Positions 23,501-35,703 of a DNA stretch of 64,000 nt are shown in pieces (position 1 is the first letter of the stretch; every line of letters begins with the position of its first letter). Below the pieces are notes generated by a model. That model searched no databases and was not told the origin of the DNA. It saw nothing but the letters and a program-made list of their open reading frames with translations. Both the position numbers and the translations under genes were made by a program. Source of the DNA: Hyaloscypha bicolor E (taxonomy: Eukaryota; Ascomycota; Leotiomycetes; Helotiales; Hyaloscyphaceae). Location of the stretch: the NCBI RefSeq assembly GCF_002865645.1, contig NW_020194684.1, forward strand, positions 5,557,952-5,621,951. Direction: 5' to 3'.

Positions 23501-26230
23501 GATGCTTCATATAGCGGGCGAACCAAACGACATCAAACTCTCGAAGCCATGATCCAGAAGCTGCTTCAAGAATGCAAAACGACGAAACCATCCCTAAAAA
23601 AGGCATCCGGGATATGGCTATTCTGTCTGATCCAATACTGCGGGCATCTTAGCGAAATTCAAGCCAGACTGCGAGAGTGTCAAGCTGCCTTCATGGGCCT
23701 TCTCTCAGCACGCGATGAGCTGGTTCAAGAAACTGCATCCCGGGGTCTTAGTCTGGTATATGAGCAAGGGGACAAGGAACTGAGAGAGCAGCTCGTAAAG
23801 GATCTCGTTGCATCCTTTACCGGCACAAGCACACAACTAAAAGTGGACGAAGAGACCGAACTGTTCGAACCTGGAGCCCTCCCAACAGGGGAGGGAAACT
23901 CCGTGACATCCTACAAAGATATCATATCTTTGGCAAATGAGGTGGGTGACCAAAGTCTGGTGTATAAATTTATGTCGCTTGCATCAAACGCCGCGACGTG
24001 GTCAACCCGTGCCGCATTTGGAAGATTTGGGTTGAGCAGCATCCTCTCTGAATCGGAGATTGATCCGAAGCTCTACCCAAAACTTTACCGCTACCGATTT
24101 GATCCGAATCCAAACGTTCAGCGTTCGATGAATGACATTTGGAGCGCCCTCGTGAAGGATTCGAGTGCTACCATCAATCTTTATTTCGACGAGATTCTTG
24201 CGGATCTCCTGAAAAGCATACTTGGCAAAGAGTGGCGGACGCGACAGGCGAGTTGTGCTGCCATTGCCGACCTTGTACAGGGTCGTGAGTTTGACAAATA
24301 CGAAAAGCACCTTCAAGAGATATGGCATGTTGCGTTTAAGGTTCTTGATGATATCAAAGGCTCTGTTCGATTAGCAGCCCTCTCACTCAGTATGGTATTG
24401 ACCAATATCCTCGTCCGCCAAGTCGAAGCGGGAACCTCTTCCAAACATGCTCAGACCATGTTGAAAGAAGTCTTGCCATTCCTTGTTTCGGGACAGGGGA
24501 TGGAAAGTTCTGCTAAAGAAGTAAGACACTTTGCGACTGTGACGGTGCTGAAGCTTATTAAGAGTGGAGGGAAAGCTCTCTTGCCTTTTGTACCAGGTCT
24601 TGTTGAGCAGCTTCTGGGACTTTTGAGCACAATCGAACCGGAGGAAATCAACTACATCTACCAGCGGGCCGCACAATATAATCTTACCGAAGCCAAGATC
24701 GACAGCGTAAGGTCAGACGCGGTCGCTCAGTCCCCTCTGATGGAAGGGATTGAGCGCTGTTTAGACTTGCTTGATGGTCTGACCATGGAACGATTCGCTC
24801 CTCGTCTCGAAAATACTGTCAAGACAACACTCGGAATGCCTTCAAAGATTGGATGTGCGGCTGTTCTAGTCAGCCTTGCAACCAGGCATTCCTTCGTCTT
24901 TCGTCCTCACACAGATTTGTTCCTCAAGATCATTGAAAAGGCGGTACTTGATCGCAACAATGCCGTCAGTGCTGCATATGCTAGATCTGCAGGATATCTG
25001 TCACGCGGTGGATCCGACGATGCACTCTTGCGGCTTGCATCATACGCAAGAGGTCTCTATTTCAACGCGGAGGACGAGACCCGCCGACAAGTTGCAGCCG
25101 AAATTACCTATGCTGTTTCAAAATTCGCCACCGATCGCTTCAATGGACTGGCTTCAGAGTTCTTACCATTTGTCTTCTTCGCCAAGCATGATTTCGATGA
25201 TCATGTGAAGGAGCAGTTTGAAAATACTTGGAGTGAGAACGTCGGAGGCTCACGTGCTATTCTCTTGTACTCTAAAGAGATCAACAGTATTTCCATTGAA
25301 CGTCTTGAATCTCCCAAATGGACCATAAAACATACTGCAGCCCTTACTATTGCAGATGTGGTAGAATCATCTGGATCAGAAATCAGTGGTCCCAATGCAG
25401 CAGCAATCTGGCCAGCATTGGAGAAAGCCCTAGCACTCAAGACATTCAATGGCAAGGAGAAGGTCCTCGAGGCATTCATCAAGTTCACAAGTTCAGGGAA
25501 ATTACTCTGGAGTGCAGAACCTAGCATTGCATCTCAGATGAAGAAAATTGCTATCCGGGAAGCAAAACGGAACAATGACATGTACCGACCTCACGCATTC
25601 AACAGTCTAGGGGAATACAGCGAGGCACGCACAGATATAGACATGTTTGGGGAAGTCCACGGCATCGTTGCCCCAGTTCTCGAAGAACTTTGCAGCGAAG
25701 ACAAGATGGATACTTCCAACGACACACCCAGTGGAGGCAAGTCGCAAGAGTCGGCAACGATCACAGCTAGCATTTCGGCCTTGTTCCGAGCTGTGAACGT
25801 CAAGCAACTCGATTCGTCCCCTCTTGGGCATCTCCCACTGCTCTTGGAGGTAAGTCAAAAGATATTGCCTTCGCCGAAGATCACAATTGTGGCACGAACT
25901 GCACTCTATGAACGAACCAAAAGCTTGTTCGACGGCCTTCGCAAGAGAACACACAGCCAAGGCTCCAGCAGGTATGAGTTGGCGCTGGGCTTCTTCACAT
26001 TATTGGGAGTACCTAGTGGCTCGGGCAGTGAAGCTATGAGAATGAAAAGGGGTGAGGCTGCCGAAGCGATTGCCCTGGCTCTCACAGGTGGCGTATTTGG
26101 AATGTTCAGGGAGGGACGAGATGAGGTCAAGGTGACAATGAGGGGCATGGTTACGGATGGCAGAAAGGACGAGCGATCGCCAGGCGTGCGAACTGTATTA
26201 GACCGGGTCACGAAAGCCCTCGACGAGTGA
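20506..26230 (+). CDS. ECM29: Proteasome adaptor/scaffold ECM29
   Basis: HEAT-repeat protein that tethers the 20S core to the 19S particle and monitors proteasome assembly. Four exons, 20506-20658, 20720-20766, 20820-22263 and 22322-26230, join in frame to 1,850 aa, the usual size. The N-terminus reads ELELVGKVEMRIALAKDD, with LPVGALLKQYKE and FDLMFIQQSVG, blocks typical of the family. The rest is a solenoid of alpha-helical repeats, for example the WRTRQASCAAIADLVQGREF region near residue 1190. The 3' end is followed at once by a GATA microsatellite. The 47-nt exon 2 is fixed by frame alone and fits (ISTCQHIKIRLA). Expression likely constitutive; nothing in the sequence indicates special control. 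Confidence 0.93.
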
Positions 26231-26231
26231 C

Positions 26232-26257
26232 GATAGATAGATAGATAGATAGATAGA
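26232..26257 (+). repeat. GATA tetranucleotide microsatellite
   Basis: Six or more tandem GATA units lie directly after the ECM29 stop codon, so they would sit in its 3' untranslated region. Confidence 0.9.
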
Positions 26258-26411
26258 CAGCTCACATGAAACCCTGGTAGAACATCGCGAATACGGGAAA
26301 GGCCCAGCAATCCCGTGATTCAGGCACGCATAACAATTTTCCCGACCTAGCTGCATTCAAGCTTTCTATGCACGTCGTCACACTACATCTCTCAAAGTCC
26401 AGTCAGCTGCA

Positions 26412-27481
26412 ATGGCGCATCCACTTCCAAGAATCTTTTTGCGACAATTCTACCAACAATCCTCTCCCTCTGCAAGAGCTTCAAACTTATTTCCTCGAAG
26501 ATTCCAAGTCAATTCAGCACCTCGACGAAGTTACGCGACTGGTGAAAGTGGGCCTAACCCACGACCTGGCCAAAATCCCTTCAAGATCTGGCCCTTTGTT
26601 GCCATTACTGTTGCAGGATCCGGAGCTTACATTTTGATGGTCAGAAGTCGAACTGGTACGCGTCATGGCTTTTTTGCAATTGCCTTTCTTCACCCTTTCA
26701 AGCTCGAATTCGAGGGCCGTTTTAACAGACAACATTTCAAGCTACTTTACTCAACATTTTGTCACTACCCACACAAATTATATTGCAGAAGAAGTTGTTC
26801 TGACAGAGAGCTCCACATCTAGACATGGCGCCCACGAACGAGCGAGTCGCTGCGCCGAAGAAAGACACTCCAACCTTCTCACCTTCCAACGTCACCGTCC
26901 TCTTCGTCCTCGGCGGCCCCGGAGCAGGCAAAGGCACACAATGCGCCAATCTCGTCCGGGACTACAAGTTCACGCATCTCTCTGCCGGCGACCTTCTGCG
27001 AGCTGAGCAAGACAGGAAGGGTTCCGAATTCGGGGACCTGATTAAGAGCTATATTAAGGATGGCAAGATTGTGCCCATGGAAGTCACTGTCCAATTACTT
27101 GAAAACGCCATGACGGAAGTGGTGGAGAAGGACAAAGACCATAAAGGAAAGTTTTTGATCGACGGGTTTCCAAGGAAGATGGACCAGGCGCTGAAGTTTG
27201 AGGAGACGGTGTGCCCGAGCAAGTTTGTGCTGTTCTTTGATTGTCCGGAGGAGGAGATGCAGAACCGGTTGCTGAAGAGAGGGGAGACGAGTGGGAGGTC
27301 CGATGACAATGCGGAGAGTATCAAGAAGCGGTTTAAGACTTTCGTAGAGACTAGCATGCCGGTCGTCGATTACTTCAGGCAGGAGGGGCGAGTCGTCAAG
27401 GTTGCTGCTACGAACACGCCTGACGAGGTGTATAAAGAGACGAGGGAGAAGCTTGAGCAGAGGTTGGGAAGGAATTTTTAG
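26412..27481 (+). CDS. URA6: Uridylate/adenylate kinase (URA6 type) with N-terminal membrane/mitochondrial-like extension
   Basis: Converts UMP (and CMP/AMP in relatives) to the diphosphate. Two exons, 26412-26655 and 26823-27481, give 300 aa. Exon 1 supplies a basic Ser/Arg-rich leader like a mitochondrial presequence and one hydrophobic span (WPFVAITVAGSGAYILMV, about 60-77). The 167-nt intron restores frame as GAC. Exon 2 holds the kinase: P-loop GGPGAGKGTQ (112-121), NMP-binding SAGDLLRAEQ, and DGFPRKMDQ, then LKRGETSGRSDDN. An ATG at 26825 lies two bases into exon 2, so a cytosolic 218-aa form could be made from a shorter transcript. The kinase core alone matches yeast Ura6 in length. 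Confidence 0.9.
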
Positions 27482-27768
27482 ATTTGGTAATATTAGAGGT
27501 ATAAGATCGGGATATTATACAGATCTTGAGAGTAAATTTCACCACTGTAAACTAGCAAGCACGTTCAATGCATTTTATTCTACTTTACGTGCTCGGATCT
27601 TTTCGATCAAGCTTCTCTCTGTGTCATGTCTGAATCATAGCCAGAAACAAACCGTGCATCACGCCAGATGCTATGCTACCAGTGTACAGACAACCGGAAC
27701 GCCAGGGATGATTTTTGGACTCGTTGGCGATATCCGAAGGTAAGGGAAACTCAAAGTCTTTGAATCCT

Positions 27769-29099
27769 TCAATCGGTGCCCATCTCGACCATATTATCCC
27801 TGCCGCCGATTCTCCGACCTGCACCCATTCCAGAGGCACCAGCAACCTTTCTCTCAACCTCGTGCATCTCTCGCTCCTTCTGCGTCTCCGCGGCTTGTCT
27901 CTCCCGGCTGATGACCTCCTTCACAGCCCTCAAACTTTCCTTCCACTGATCTAACCGTGTAGCGACCTCACGCCATTGCTTGTCGCCGAAAACACGATAT
28001 GTAGTTCTGTGAACTAGGAAGACCTGTTTCTGTTGCGACAGCTTGCCTTCGACTAAGCCAGCACGGATGACATCGATAACCCACATCTCCACGTCCTCAG
28101 AAGGAATTTGTAAGGCCTTCGCAATGCGCTTGTACTCCAGCTCTCTGCTGTTGGTGCTCGCTGCGACACTTGCCAAGGTCAACAATCTCATCTTGCGATG
28201 GAGCTTGCTGTTGCTCAAGCCTTGTTCCTCGATGAAACCTTCGTGCTCGTCCCGAAAATCATTGTAATCTTCAAGTTCTTTCTCGGAGAAGATTTCAAGC
28301 AGTTCCCACCAGACCTCTTGTGGCGGGTTGAGGGCTTGAACAGTGGCAAGAGAGGTAAGATCATGAAAGTCGAAGTGGGTGCTGGAGAGGAGAGCGATCT
28401 TTAGCGCGCGTATAGAGAGGTTTTGTGCTTCGGTAGAGGAGACTTCGTCTTTATCGAATGTACGGAGGGCCTTGAGAATGTATTGGTAGGATTGTCTGTC
28501 AGGAGCGGATTAATACTGTTGATCTCCTGTCATTGCAGAGCAAGTAAAGCTCACTCTTCTTCTCCGGCATCCTCTGCAGCATCTGCGATCTGTCCGAAGA
28601 GCTTGCGTTGATCCTCATCATCGACATCCCATTCCACCAGCCAGGTGTCCAACTTCTTCAGCTGTGGTCGCAACATCTCGAACAGGCCGCTAGTCTTGAC
28701 GAGGCGTAGAATTGCCTGGAAGACATTGAATCGGACCTCGTTGTCGGGTTGGAGGAGATTGAAGACAGTTGTAAGGACGCTGAGAGCAAGACCTGGTCCG
28801 TTGACTGGGGAAGATAAAATCGGTCTCGAGAGGTTCTCGCAGATTCGAGGAAGGAAAATATTGACACTTGGGGACTGGATGACGAGGTAAACTAGTAAAT
28901 TATATGCTGCAGTGAACTCTTTCTCGGGGGAGGAGTTGAGCGCAGTCGATGTGGTTACGAGTCTCTTGAGTGCATCATCTTTTTTGTTCTCCTCGAGGAG
29001 GGGTTGAATCTCAGGTCCGATGTTGAGATACTCGGCCAGCTCTTGGGCGAGATCAGCAAAAGTACCGTCGATAAATACTTGCTGAGTTGAAGGCGCCAT
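27769..29099 (-). CDS. eIF3m: Translation initiation factor eIF3 subunit M (PCI domain)
   Basis: Subunit of the eIF3 complex that prepares the 40S ribosome for initiation. Two exons, 29099-28555 and 28495-27769, give 423 aa, in the family range. The start [20 protein letters not shown] and the helical N-terminal half (residues 1-200) precede a PCI/winged-helix region in exon 2: [54 protein letters not shown] and [21 protein letters not shown] charged C-terminal helix ends the protein. The 59-nt intron falls in an acidic loop (EDAGEEE|). Its 3' end faces the uridylate kinase gene, about 290 bp away. Confidence 0.94.
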
Positions 29100-29751
29100 T
29101 TCGTGCAGTGCAGTTGAGACGCAGTCGAGCAACAACTGAATAGTATCGCAATGTCCAGAGCAAGGTTGCAAATCATTTGGCCAGCCATCGTGCGCGACTC
29201 GCTTCGTTAGCCGCTAGCCGTATTGGGTAACGCACGGAGAGTTGACTTCATCCAGACTACTAGCTAGCTAGTAAGTAGAAAATCAATTCATTGCAGTTTG
29301 TCCCTAGCTGTGGTCATTTAGAAAGGAGGGGCACCTTAGACTCAATAAAGCTTCAATATTCACCGGGAGCATCAACAGCCTCACATTGCCACCCATCACC
29401 TGCGCCGCTTGGCTCCCTGAGTAGGATGAATCAAAGTGACCTGTGTTTCTAAAGGTTCACTTTCATATTAACCCTCGAAACGTCCGTTCAAGCGAAATTT
29501 TTCCTCTCTTGTTCAATTTACAGACGGAGAGTTACCTTGTCAACTTTTGCTCCAAATGCCGACGATCACCTGCGAAAGGAGATCGGCTAATAAAGGGGTA
29601 GCACTGTAAATTGAGACTCTGACGTAACTCGTGTCGGAGATATCGTACTGTTCATGGTAGGTGCAAGTTTATGGTGAAGTCGTAGAGAGATAGATATTGG
29701 CGCCCAATCCAGAAACAACATACCGACCGATAATGTTCTTTTGCGCAACGT
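29100..29751. other. Intergenic region
   Basis: Promoter of eIF3m (29.1-29.3 kb) and downstream region of the monooxygenase gene. Nothing else recognised. Confidence 0.4.
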
Positions 29752-31611
29752 TCATGAATTTATCAAGAGCACGCTCTTGAAATACACTTCCAATTCCACA
29801 ACAGCACCATCTGTCAAGCCTGTCGATGTGCCAACCCACCCATCAGGTCGAAGAACCATCACCCCACCTCGCTTAATGTCAACACCGTACCTGTTATGAG
29901 CGGTTTGCTTTTCATCATAAAATACTTTTCCAAAAGGCATAATCCCGAGTAGCTCAAACGCTGACGGTGCACTTTTCGCAGGAATTGTGAGCCAAGATAT
30001 TGGTAATCGAGCATTCGAGAAGACTTTTGAGCCCTCAAGAGAGTCTGAGAAACTTTTCAGCGACGTTGAAGTATAATCTGGCTCTCCAGCAAATACCACA
30101 ACATGAAATCTGGCATTGTTGGGTGCTTCCTTATGTAACCTCGTTCCTTCTCTCGTTCCTGGCTTCTGTAGCTGGACGTCTGGCCCTCGCTGACCTGGTG
30201 ATACAGGTGCGGGCTTGGAGCTCGATTCAAAGGACCCCTTCACATTCAGAACGTTGAGGTCGAAAGCGATACTCAAGCCTGACGTAAAGGTCGACGCTTT
30301 TTCCATTACGTTTCCCAGTATTTCATTCGGATCTGCATTTTTACCTCCCTTCCAGCCAATCGGAAGTTGCATTGTCATTAACCTCGATATATCTTTGTCG
30401 TAGTTGATGAGCTTCTGAACGTTTGGTAGTCGTTCGCTTTCATATGTATCGAGGAGAGACGGGGGTGTCAATCCATCGAGAACCATAGACAATTTCCACC
30501 CCAGATTGCTAGCGTCGTGTATCCCGGTATTCATCCCTTGCGCTGCACCGGAACTATGCGTGTGACTTGCATCTCCAGCAAGAATCACGCAATCCTTAGT
30601 GAAGAATTTCCTTGCAACTCTTTGCCCAACAGAGTAGATGGTAAACCAGTCAACCTGCTTGACTTGCAGACTAAAAGGCTTCACCGACTCTATTGCTTCA
30701 GCAACCGCAGCAGCTTCGTTGAACTCCGGGTATGCGTTTTGCCGCTCAGCAGTAAACGCGAATCCGATTCGAGTGGCTCCATGGTCCAATGCAGCCCATA
30801 AGACGTTCCCATGCGTTGGCGATTCTATGGAACCGTAAACTCGAGGTTTTGGCATGTTTGTCTCAATTATGCCATCAATCCTCACCCATTTATCCTCTGT
30901 TGTGCTTCCATCAAAGGGAATATCCAACGTTCTTCTGACGAAAGATCTTCCCCCATCAGCTCCAACAAGGTATTTGCACATGATGGTTTCTTCTTCTCCT
31001 GTGATACCATTTTTAGTCACAGCAGTGATTTTATAGCCACCTTGTGGCACCTGGATGACCGTATATTTAGCATTCATCGGAAGAGGCCCATATCTGAGGA
31101 CATACATACCGATTCATCAACATGAGCTTGAATCAGTTCCACGGGGGTTTCCAAGTCCACCCCCAACTCCCTCAGGCTCCGTCTGAAGATCTCTTCCTGA
31201 TACTTCTGTCTCAACACAAGGGCAAAATCCCACTGCGTATCCTTCATATTTTCCATGAAATACCATCCTCGGCCGGCAACGACTTTCCCTGCTTTGTCAT
31301 AACTGACGGTGTTCCTGCAAGCAAAACATTCCTGGGCGAGTTCATCTGCTAGCCCAAGTTGATCTAAAATCTCGCTAGAGCGCGGGTAGAGAGTGATTGC
31401 TCGGCCATACTGGTCTTGGGAGGACTTGGGATGCTTTTCAATGATAGCAATGGAACGAGAGTGACCAAACTTTGCTAGCTGGAAGGCAGTTAAGAGACCT
31501 ATGTTGGGGGTCAGAAGAGTGTAATTCAAATGAGGAGAAATGCCCACCTACTGGACCTCCTCCCACTATGAGCACGTCCACACGACGTACTTGCTTGTTG
31601 ACGCTGCGCAT
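29752..31611 (-). CDS. FAD-dependent aromatic monooxygenase (PHBH/phenol hydroxylase type)
   Basis: Flavoprotein hydroxylase using NAD(P)H and oxygen on an aromatic or polyketide substrate that cannot be told from sequence. Three exons, 31611-31548, 31498-31110 and 31050-29752, give 583 aa. Motifs: nucleotide-binding GGGPVG (17-22) at the exon 1-2 junction, YLVGADGGRSFVRR (the DG motif), and VILAGDASHTHSSGAAQGMN (the GD motif), then HDASNLGWKL. The C-terminal third is the thioredoxin-like domain of phenol-hydroxylase relatives, ending near PDGWVGTST. No signal peptide or secondary-metabolism backbone gene is nearby, so it is not obviously in a biosynthetic cluster. Next upstream on the same strand is dihydropyrimidinase. 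Confidence 0.92.
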
Positions 31612-32277
31612 AACTCAATTTCAATGACAACTAAAGAAGAATCGAATGTGATAAAACAGGGAAGATGGATAATGACATAACTGTGCCTTGACATCACGGG
31701 GGAGTACTGCACGCTTTTTATAATTCACCAATCTCTGGTACTTTAGTCAGGGGTATGGATCATACCTTCTGCCGCACTCCCGGTGGATCACACGGGTTAA
31801 CCAGCTACGCTGTAGACTCCCGGACGCAAGGAAGTACATCCCAAATCACCTACTGTGATTGGATTTGAGATTTTGAAAGATTTCTTTTACTTGATGTCGA
31901 TAACACCATATCTTATCAATTCCTGGCTATTATAAGTGGCCGCGGCTTGATACGGGCACCCACCCCACTTTGCCCTTTGCCCTCTTAGTGGATTGGGAAC
32001 GACGTGGATCATATCATGCTAGAGCATGATCCAGCCATGATAAAACAGGAACTGAAAGTCTGAAAAACCGAGGCAAAATCTGTCCAGCCAAAAGATTTCG
32101 AGGGGGAGTTGGAGTGCGAGCTAGTCCAGATTCCACCTCTAACCTCTCCCCCTTTCCTTCCCCTTTTGTCGACATCAAAAATTTCCCTCAAACTGTCACA
32201 ATCGAGATCAATGGAGCAATCAACCGCAAGTGCGAACGTCATCATGTCTTTTTTTGATCTCAAACATACGAATATCG
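31612..32277. other. Monooxygenase promoter region
   Basis: Non-coding, between two genes on the minus strand. It holds the monooxygenase promoter at its left and the 3' end of dihydropyrimidinase at its right. No gene seen. Confidence 0.4.
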
Positions 32278-34030
32278 CTAGAAATTTCGAACATCCCACT
32301 CCTCAGCACTCCGGCTTCCTGCCAATGAACTCACGCCTCTCTTCAAAAACTCACCATACCCTTTCTTTCCCACCAAACCTCCCTCATCCTTCGCCCACAC
32401 AACTTCACCCCGCAAAATCGTATATCTTGGCCATTGTTTCATCGTCCTTCCCTCATACGGAGTGTAATCTACGTTATGGTGGAGCATCGAATTAGTCAGG
32501 ACGAACTTTTTCATTTCTACCGGGTACCAAATCGTCAAGTCGGCATCGCTCTCCCCGGGGATCAGTGCTCCTTTTCTTGGGTACAAACCATATAGCTTCG
32601 CTGCATTAGTGGAAGTTACCTCCACGAATTTCTGCAGCTGAAGACGATTAGCTGATAATGCTAATGAGAGTCTCGTCTCCACTCCCGGGCATCCATTTGG
32701 AATATACTTGAAGTGTCCGTTCGGGTATTCAGAGCTAATAACTAACTTCTTCCCAGTTTCGGTGTTGCCGTAGAGGAACGGACAATGATCAGAGCTCAGT
32801 ACTGTGAAAGTGCCATCTTCCAAGCCCTGCCAGATTCCTTCATGGTCTTGCTCTCCCTCTCTTGGTGGCGGTGAACACACACATTTCGCACCTTCGAACC
32901 CAGGCTTCTCGAGATCCTTCCTTGTAAGGAGAGATACTGGGGACAAGTTTCTGCATACACAGGAAGCCCCTTTTTCTGAGCATCTGAGATGTGCTTCGCA
33001 GCAGCAGGGGAAGAGACATGAACAATGAGAATCGGGACATCAATGAATCCGCTGAGACTTATCGCTCTATACGTTGCTTCGATCTCAGCTACCGGAGGGT
33101 GGCTGGTGACGTGATATTTTGGTGCAAAGAGTTTCTTTTCTTCGAGTTTTTTAATCGTCCAATCGATAATCGCACCGTTTTCTGCATGGATCATGGTGAC
33201 AATCCTCTGCTTTCGAGCTTCGAACAAGACGTCTAGGATCTCGGAGTCTTTGAGTTGCAATGCTTCGTAGGTCATATAGATTTTGAGTGAAGAGATCCCA
33301 GCTTCTCTCAAGGCAGAGAATTCCGAGATTGCTTGGGGGCCGGCATTGGAACAGATCAGGTGGAAGGAATAATCTGAGTAACAGTTCCCTTTCGCTCGAG
33401 CGTGGGTGGTGGCCAATGCGTCTAATAGGGAGGGTTCCGTCTTTCGTTGCGGTGCAAAGGTAATCAAGGTTGTGGTACCTGTTAAGGAGTCAAGATAGGC
33501 AAAGAACTAGGACAGAAGGCATGAAGGTTCCAGGGTGTATTTTGAAGACTGAAGCTAAATGGGGAAGAAAAAAGAGATAAGAAGTAAGCTATAACAGTAC
33601 CTCCCGCAATGGCTGATCTCGTTCCTGACTGCGATGAGCATGAAGTTCCTGAGATATTTGGGGCATCACTTACCAGTTTCATAATTATCCGCAGTCTCTC
33701 CTTTCCCAAATAACGCTGGTTCGTCCAAATGTCTATATATCAAGTCAATGAAACCGTCCATGGGTTGTACTGGGGCAGTTTCTTACACATGTGCATCTAC
33801 ACCACCGGGCTGAAATTTAGGTGAGTAAGAGATTCCCCCGAAGGGCAGAAATAACTTACCATCACCATTCCTTCTTGAGCATCAATAACTTTATCCGCCT
33901 CCACTCCCTCTAATTCTCCCCTAGGAAGTAGTTTTGCAATCTTTCCATCTTTGACTGCGATATCTAGCTCTGCCGTCTTATCATGTGTGACAACGAGTCC
34001 ATTGAGGACTAAAAGGTCGTACTCAGCCAT
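32278..34030 (-). pseudogene. Dihydropyrimidinase/hydantoinase with a single-base frameshift
   Basis: Metal-dependent amidohydrolase that opens dihydrouracil and dihydrothymine rings. Exons 34030-33860, 33809-33787, 33732-33674, 33624-33601 and 33478-32278; exons 2 to 4 are 23, 59 and 24 nt, and each is confirmed by restoring a conserved segment (GGVDAHVHLDEP; ETGTRSAIAGGT). Metal ligands are present: His64 and His66, a Lys in SLKIYMTYEA, His in MIHAENGA and LIVHVSS, Asp in SSDHCPF. Near 32925-32935, after ETCPQYLSL, the family continues one frame over with RKDLEKPGFEGAKC. Total exon length is 1,478 nt, one base short of 493 codons. Either the gene is newly broken or the assembly lacks a base. 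Confidence 0.85.
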
Positions 34031-35703
34031 TTGACCAGAAAGAAAACTTGAAATTAAATGTTTGAGCAGAAGATTTATACTTATATCTACCCCTCACAAC
34101 GATGTATAATTTAGTAGGATTAGGGTAAAGAAGGCAGGATCCGAATCCCCACTTTCAAAGCTGTCGGGCTGACCCGTCGAACCGGCCGAGAGATTCTCTT
34201 ATCGCTCACTATCTCGAGTTCCCCGAGATGGAGCCACACCTTTGTTTGTCTAGAGAACTTTGACTTTAGTGGGTTGGCCTCATTTGCCCTCAGGAGCCCG
34301 TTCGAAGCTAGTTCTCTTCGAGGAAAGTCTCCTTTTTCTTGGAGCGTAATCACGTGAAGCGAAGAAAATTGTATCTCCATGCAATCAGAAAGGTAGGTCA
34401 TATTGAAGAATTTGTATATGTGTTCGCGGAAAGAAACAGCCTTTACTTGATTGAGGCTCCTTGTCAATGTCTTGGTCAAAGACAGGAAACAGTGCCTCTC
34501 TGCAGGCAGCAATGGGGATGAAGGTCACTTGATCCTAATTCCCCTGTTCAAACCTTTACCACTTCCGCTTCCTACACGTTATCTCCCTTCTCTCCCTTCT
34601 GTAAACTCTGATCTTCTTCTGCGAAGACATACGTCCTCCATTCCCTCGCAGGAGCCCTCGCCATGAAGAGCCGATTGGTATCCGTATTCGTGCGTCCCGT
34701 CGTCTCTCCATCACAGAACCAAACATAAACCAATACCAACAATGCAAGAATATATAAAGGCTAGCGTGGGACCAAGACTGGCAGTGTAATAGAGATATGG
34801 GCTGACGAAAACCACCAGCCGCACAGTGAAGAAGAACACACAGATAGCACACGCCGTAATCTTCTTCCTGTTTCGCCCAACATCTATTTCGGAGGCGGTG
34901 GTATAGGAGTAAGCGCCGATTGAGAAGTCAAAGGGAAGGATGCGGAGTCATCTTTAAGTCTCTGGAGATCTAGATCTTCCCCAGAGGCGTAGAGACAGGT
35001 GGAGGTGTATGTGGGTGAACGAGAGTGCTCTTGGGGGGGCGGGGCCGAAGAGGGGGCCGAATGGTCCAGTCTGGAAGTCTCCTTGAACCCTGATTGACAG
35101 ATGGCAACCATGGCTCGACGTTTCCGGAATACGGACATCTACCAAGTGGCGGTGAAGAAACCGGCCCGCTCTTCACGGGCCGGAAAGTGAAAAAGGAACA
35201 CAATAATCGCACTTCGAACCCGAGAACCATGTCACAAACTGACTCTACAACGTACACTCTCGTCAAAGCTTGACTCGCCAAAACCCTAACGACATGAGCG
35301 GTGCTTTCCCCCATCAGTCGGCGGGACAATGCTTCACTTGAAAGTTGCCTTGCGCTTGAGCGGAAGAGTAACAACATAATCATCGCTGACCGATGCTCAC
35401 CCGCTCAGCGAAGTGGCATTTCTAAAATTCGTGAATACTGACTCTATTGAGTAATCATTTGAGTTATGACGAGAGGCAGCGCTGATCTCCTAGTTGTACC
35501 CCGGACCCGTAGACCCCTCCCCCTCTGAAAATTCCCCGGTGCGATTTCGCAGCTACCCTTGTTCAGATGTTCTCTTTGCCGAAGCTCGGCTTAATCTCCT
35601 GGACCTCGACCTCGACCTCGCCTGTTGACATTCTTTCTGAATTCTGGGAGCATGTCATGAGCTGCTTCCATTGCAAGATCTAGCATCCTCCAGCTTCTCG
35701 AAA
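34031..35703. promoter_or_regulatory. Divergent intergenic region between dihydropyrimidinase and MMSDH
   Basis: About 1.7 kb separates the two start codons, which point away from each other. A GC-rich inverted repeat (GGCCCG...CGGGCC) lies near 35162-35182. Open frames on the minus strand at 34.1-35.4 kb look random. It may hold shared control of two catabolic genes, which is inference. Confidence 0.35.

Noticed and set aside
29752..33478. Secondary-metabolite cluster
   Set aside because: Only one tailoring-type enzyme is present; no polyketide synthase, NRPS, terpene synthase, transporter or cluster regulator nearby.
34120..35383. Minus-strand frames in the dihydropyrimidinase-MMSDH spacer
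   Set aside because: Low-complexity, non-ATG or poorly placed starts and no resemblance to known proteins.
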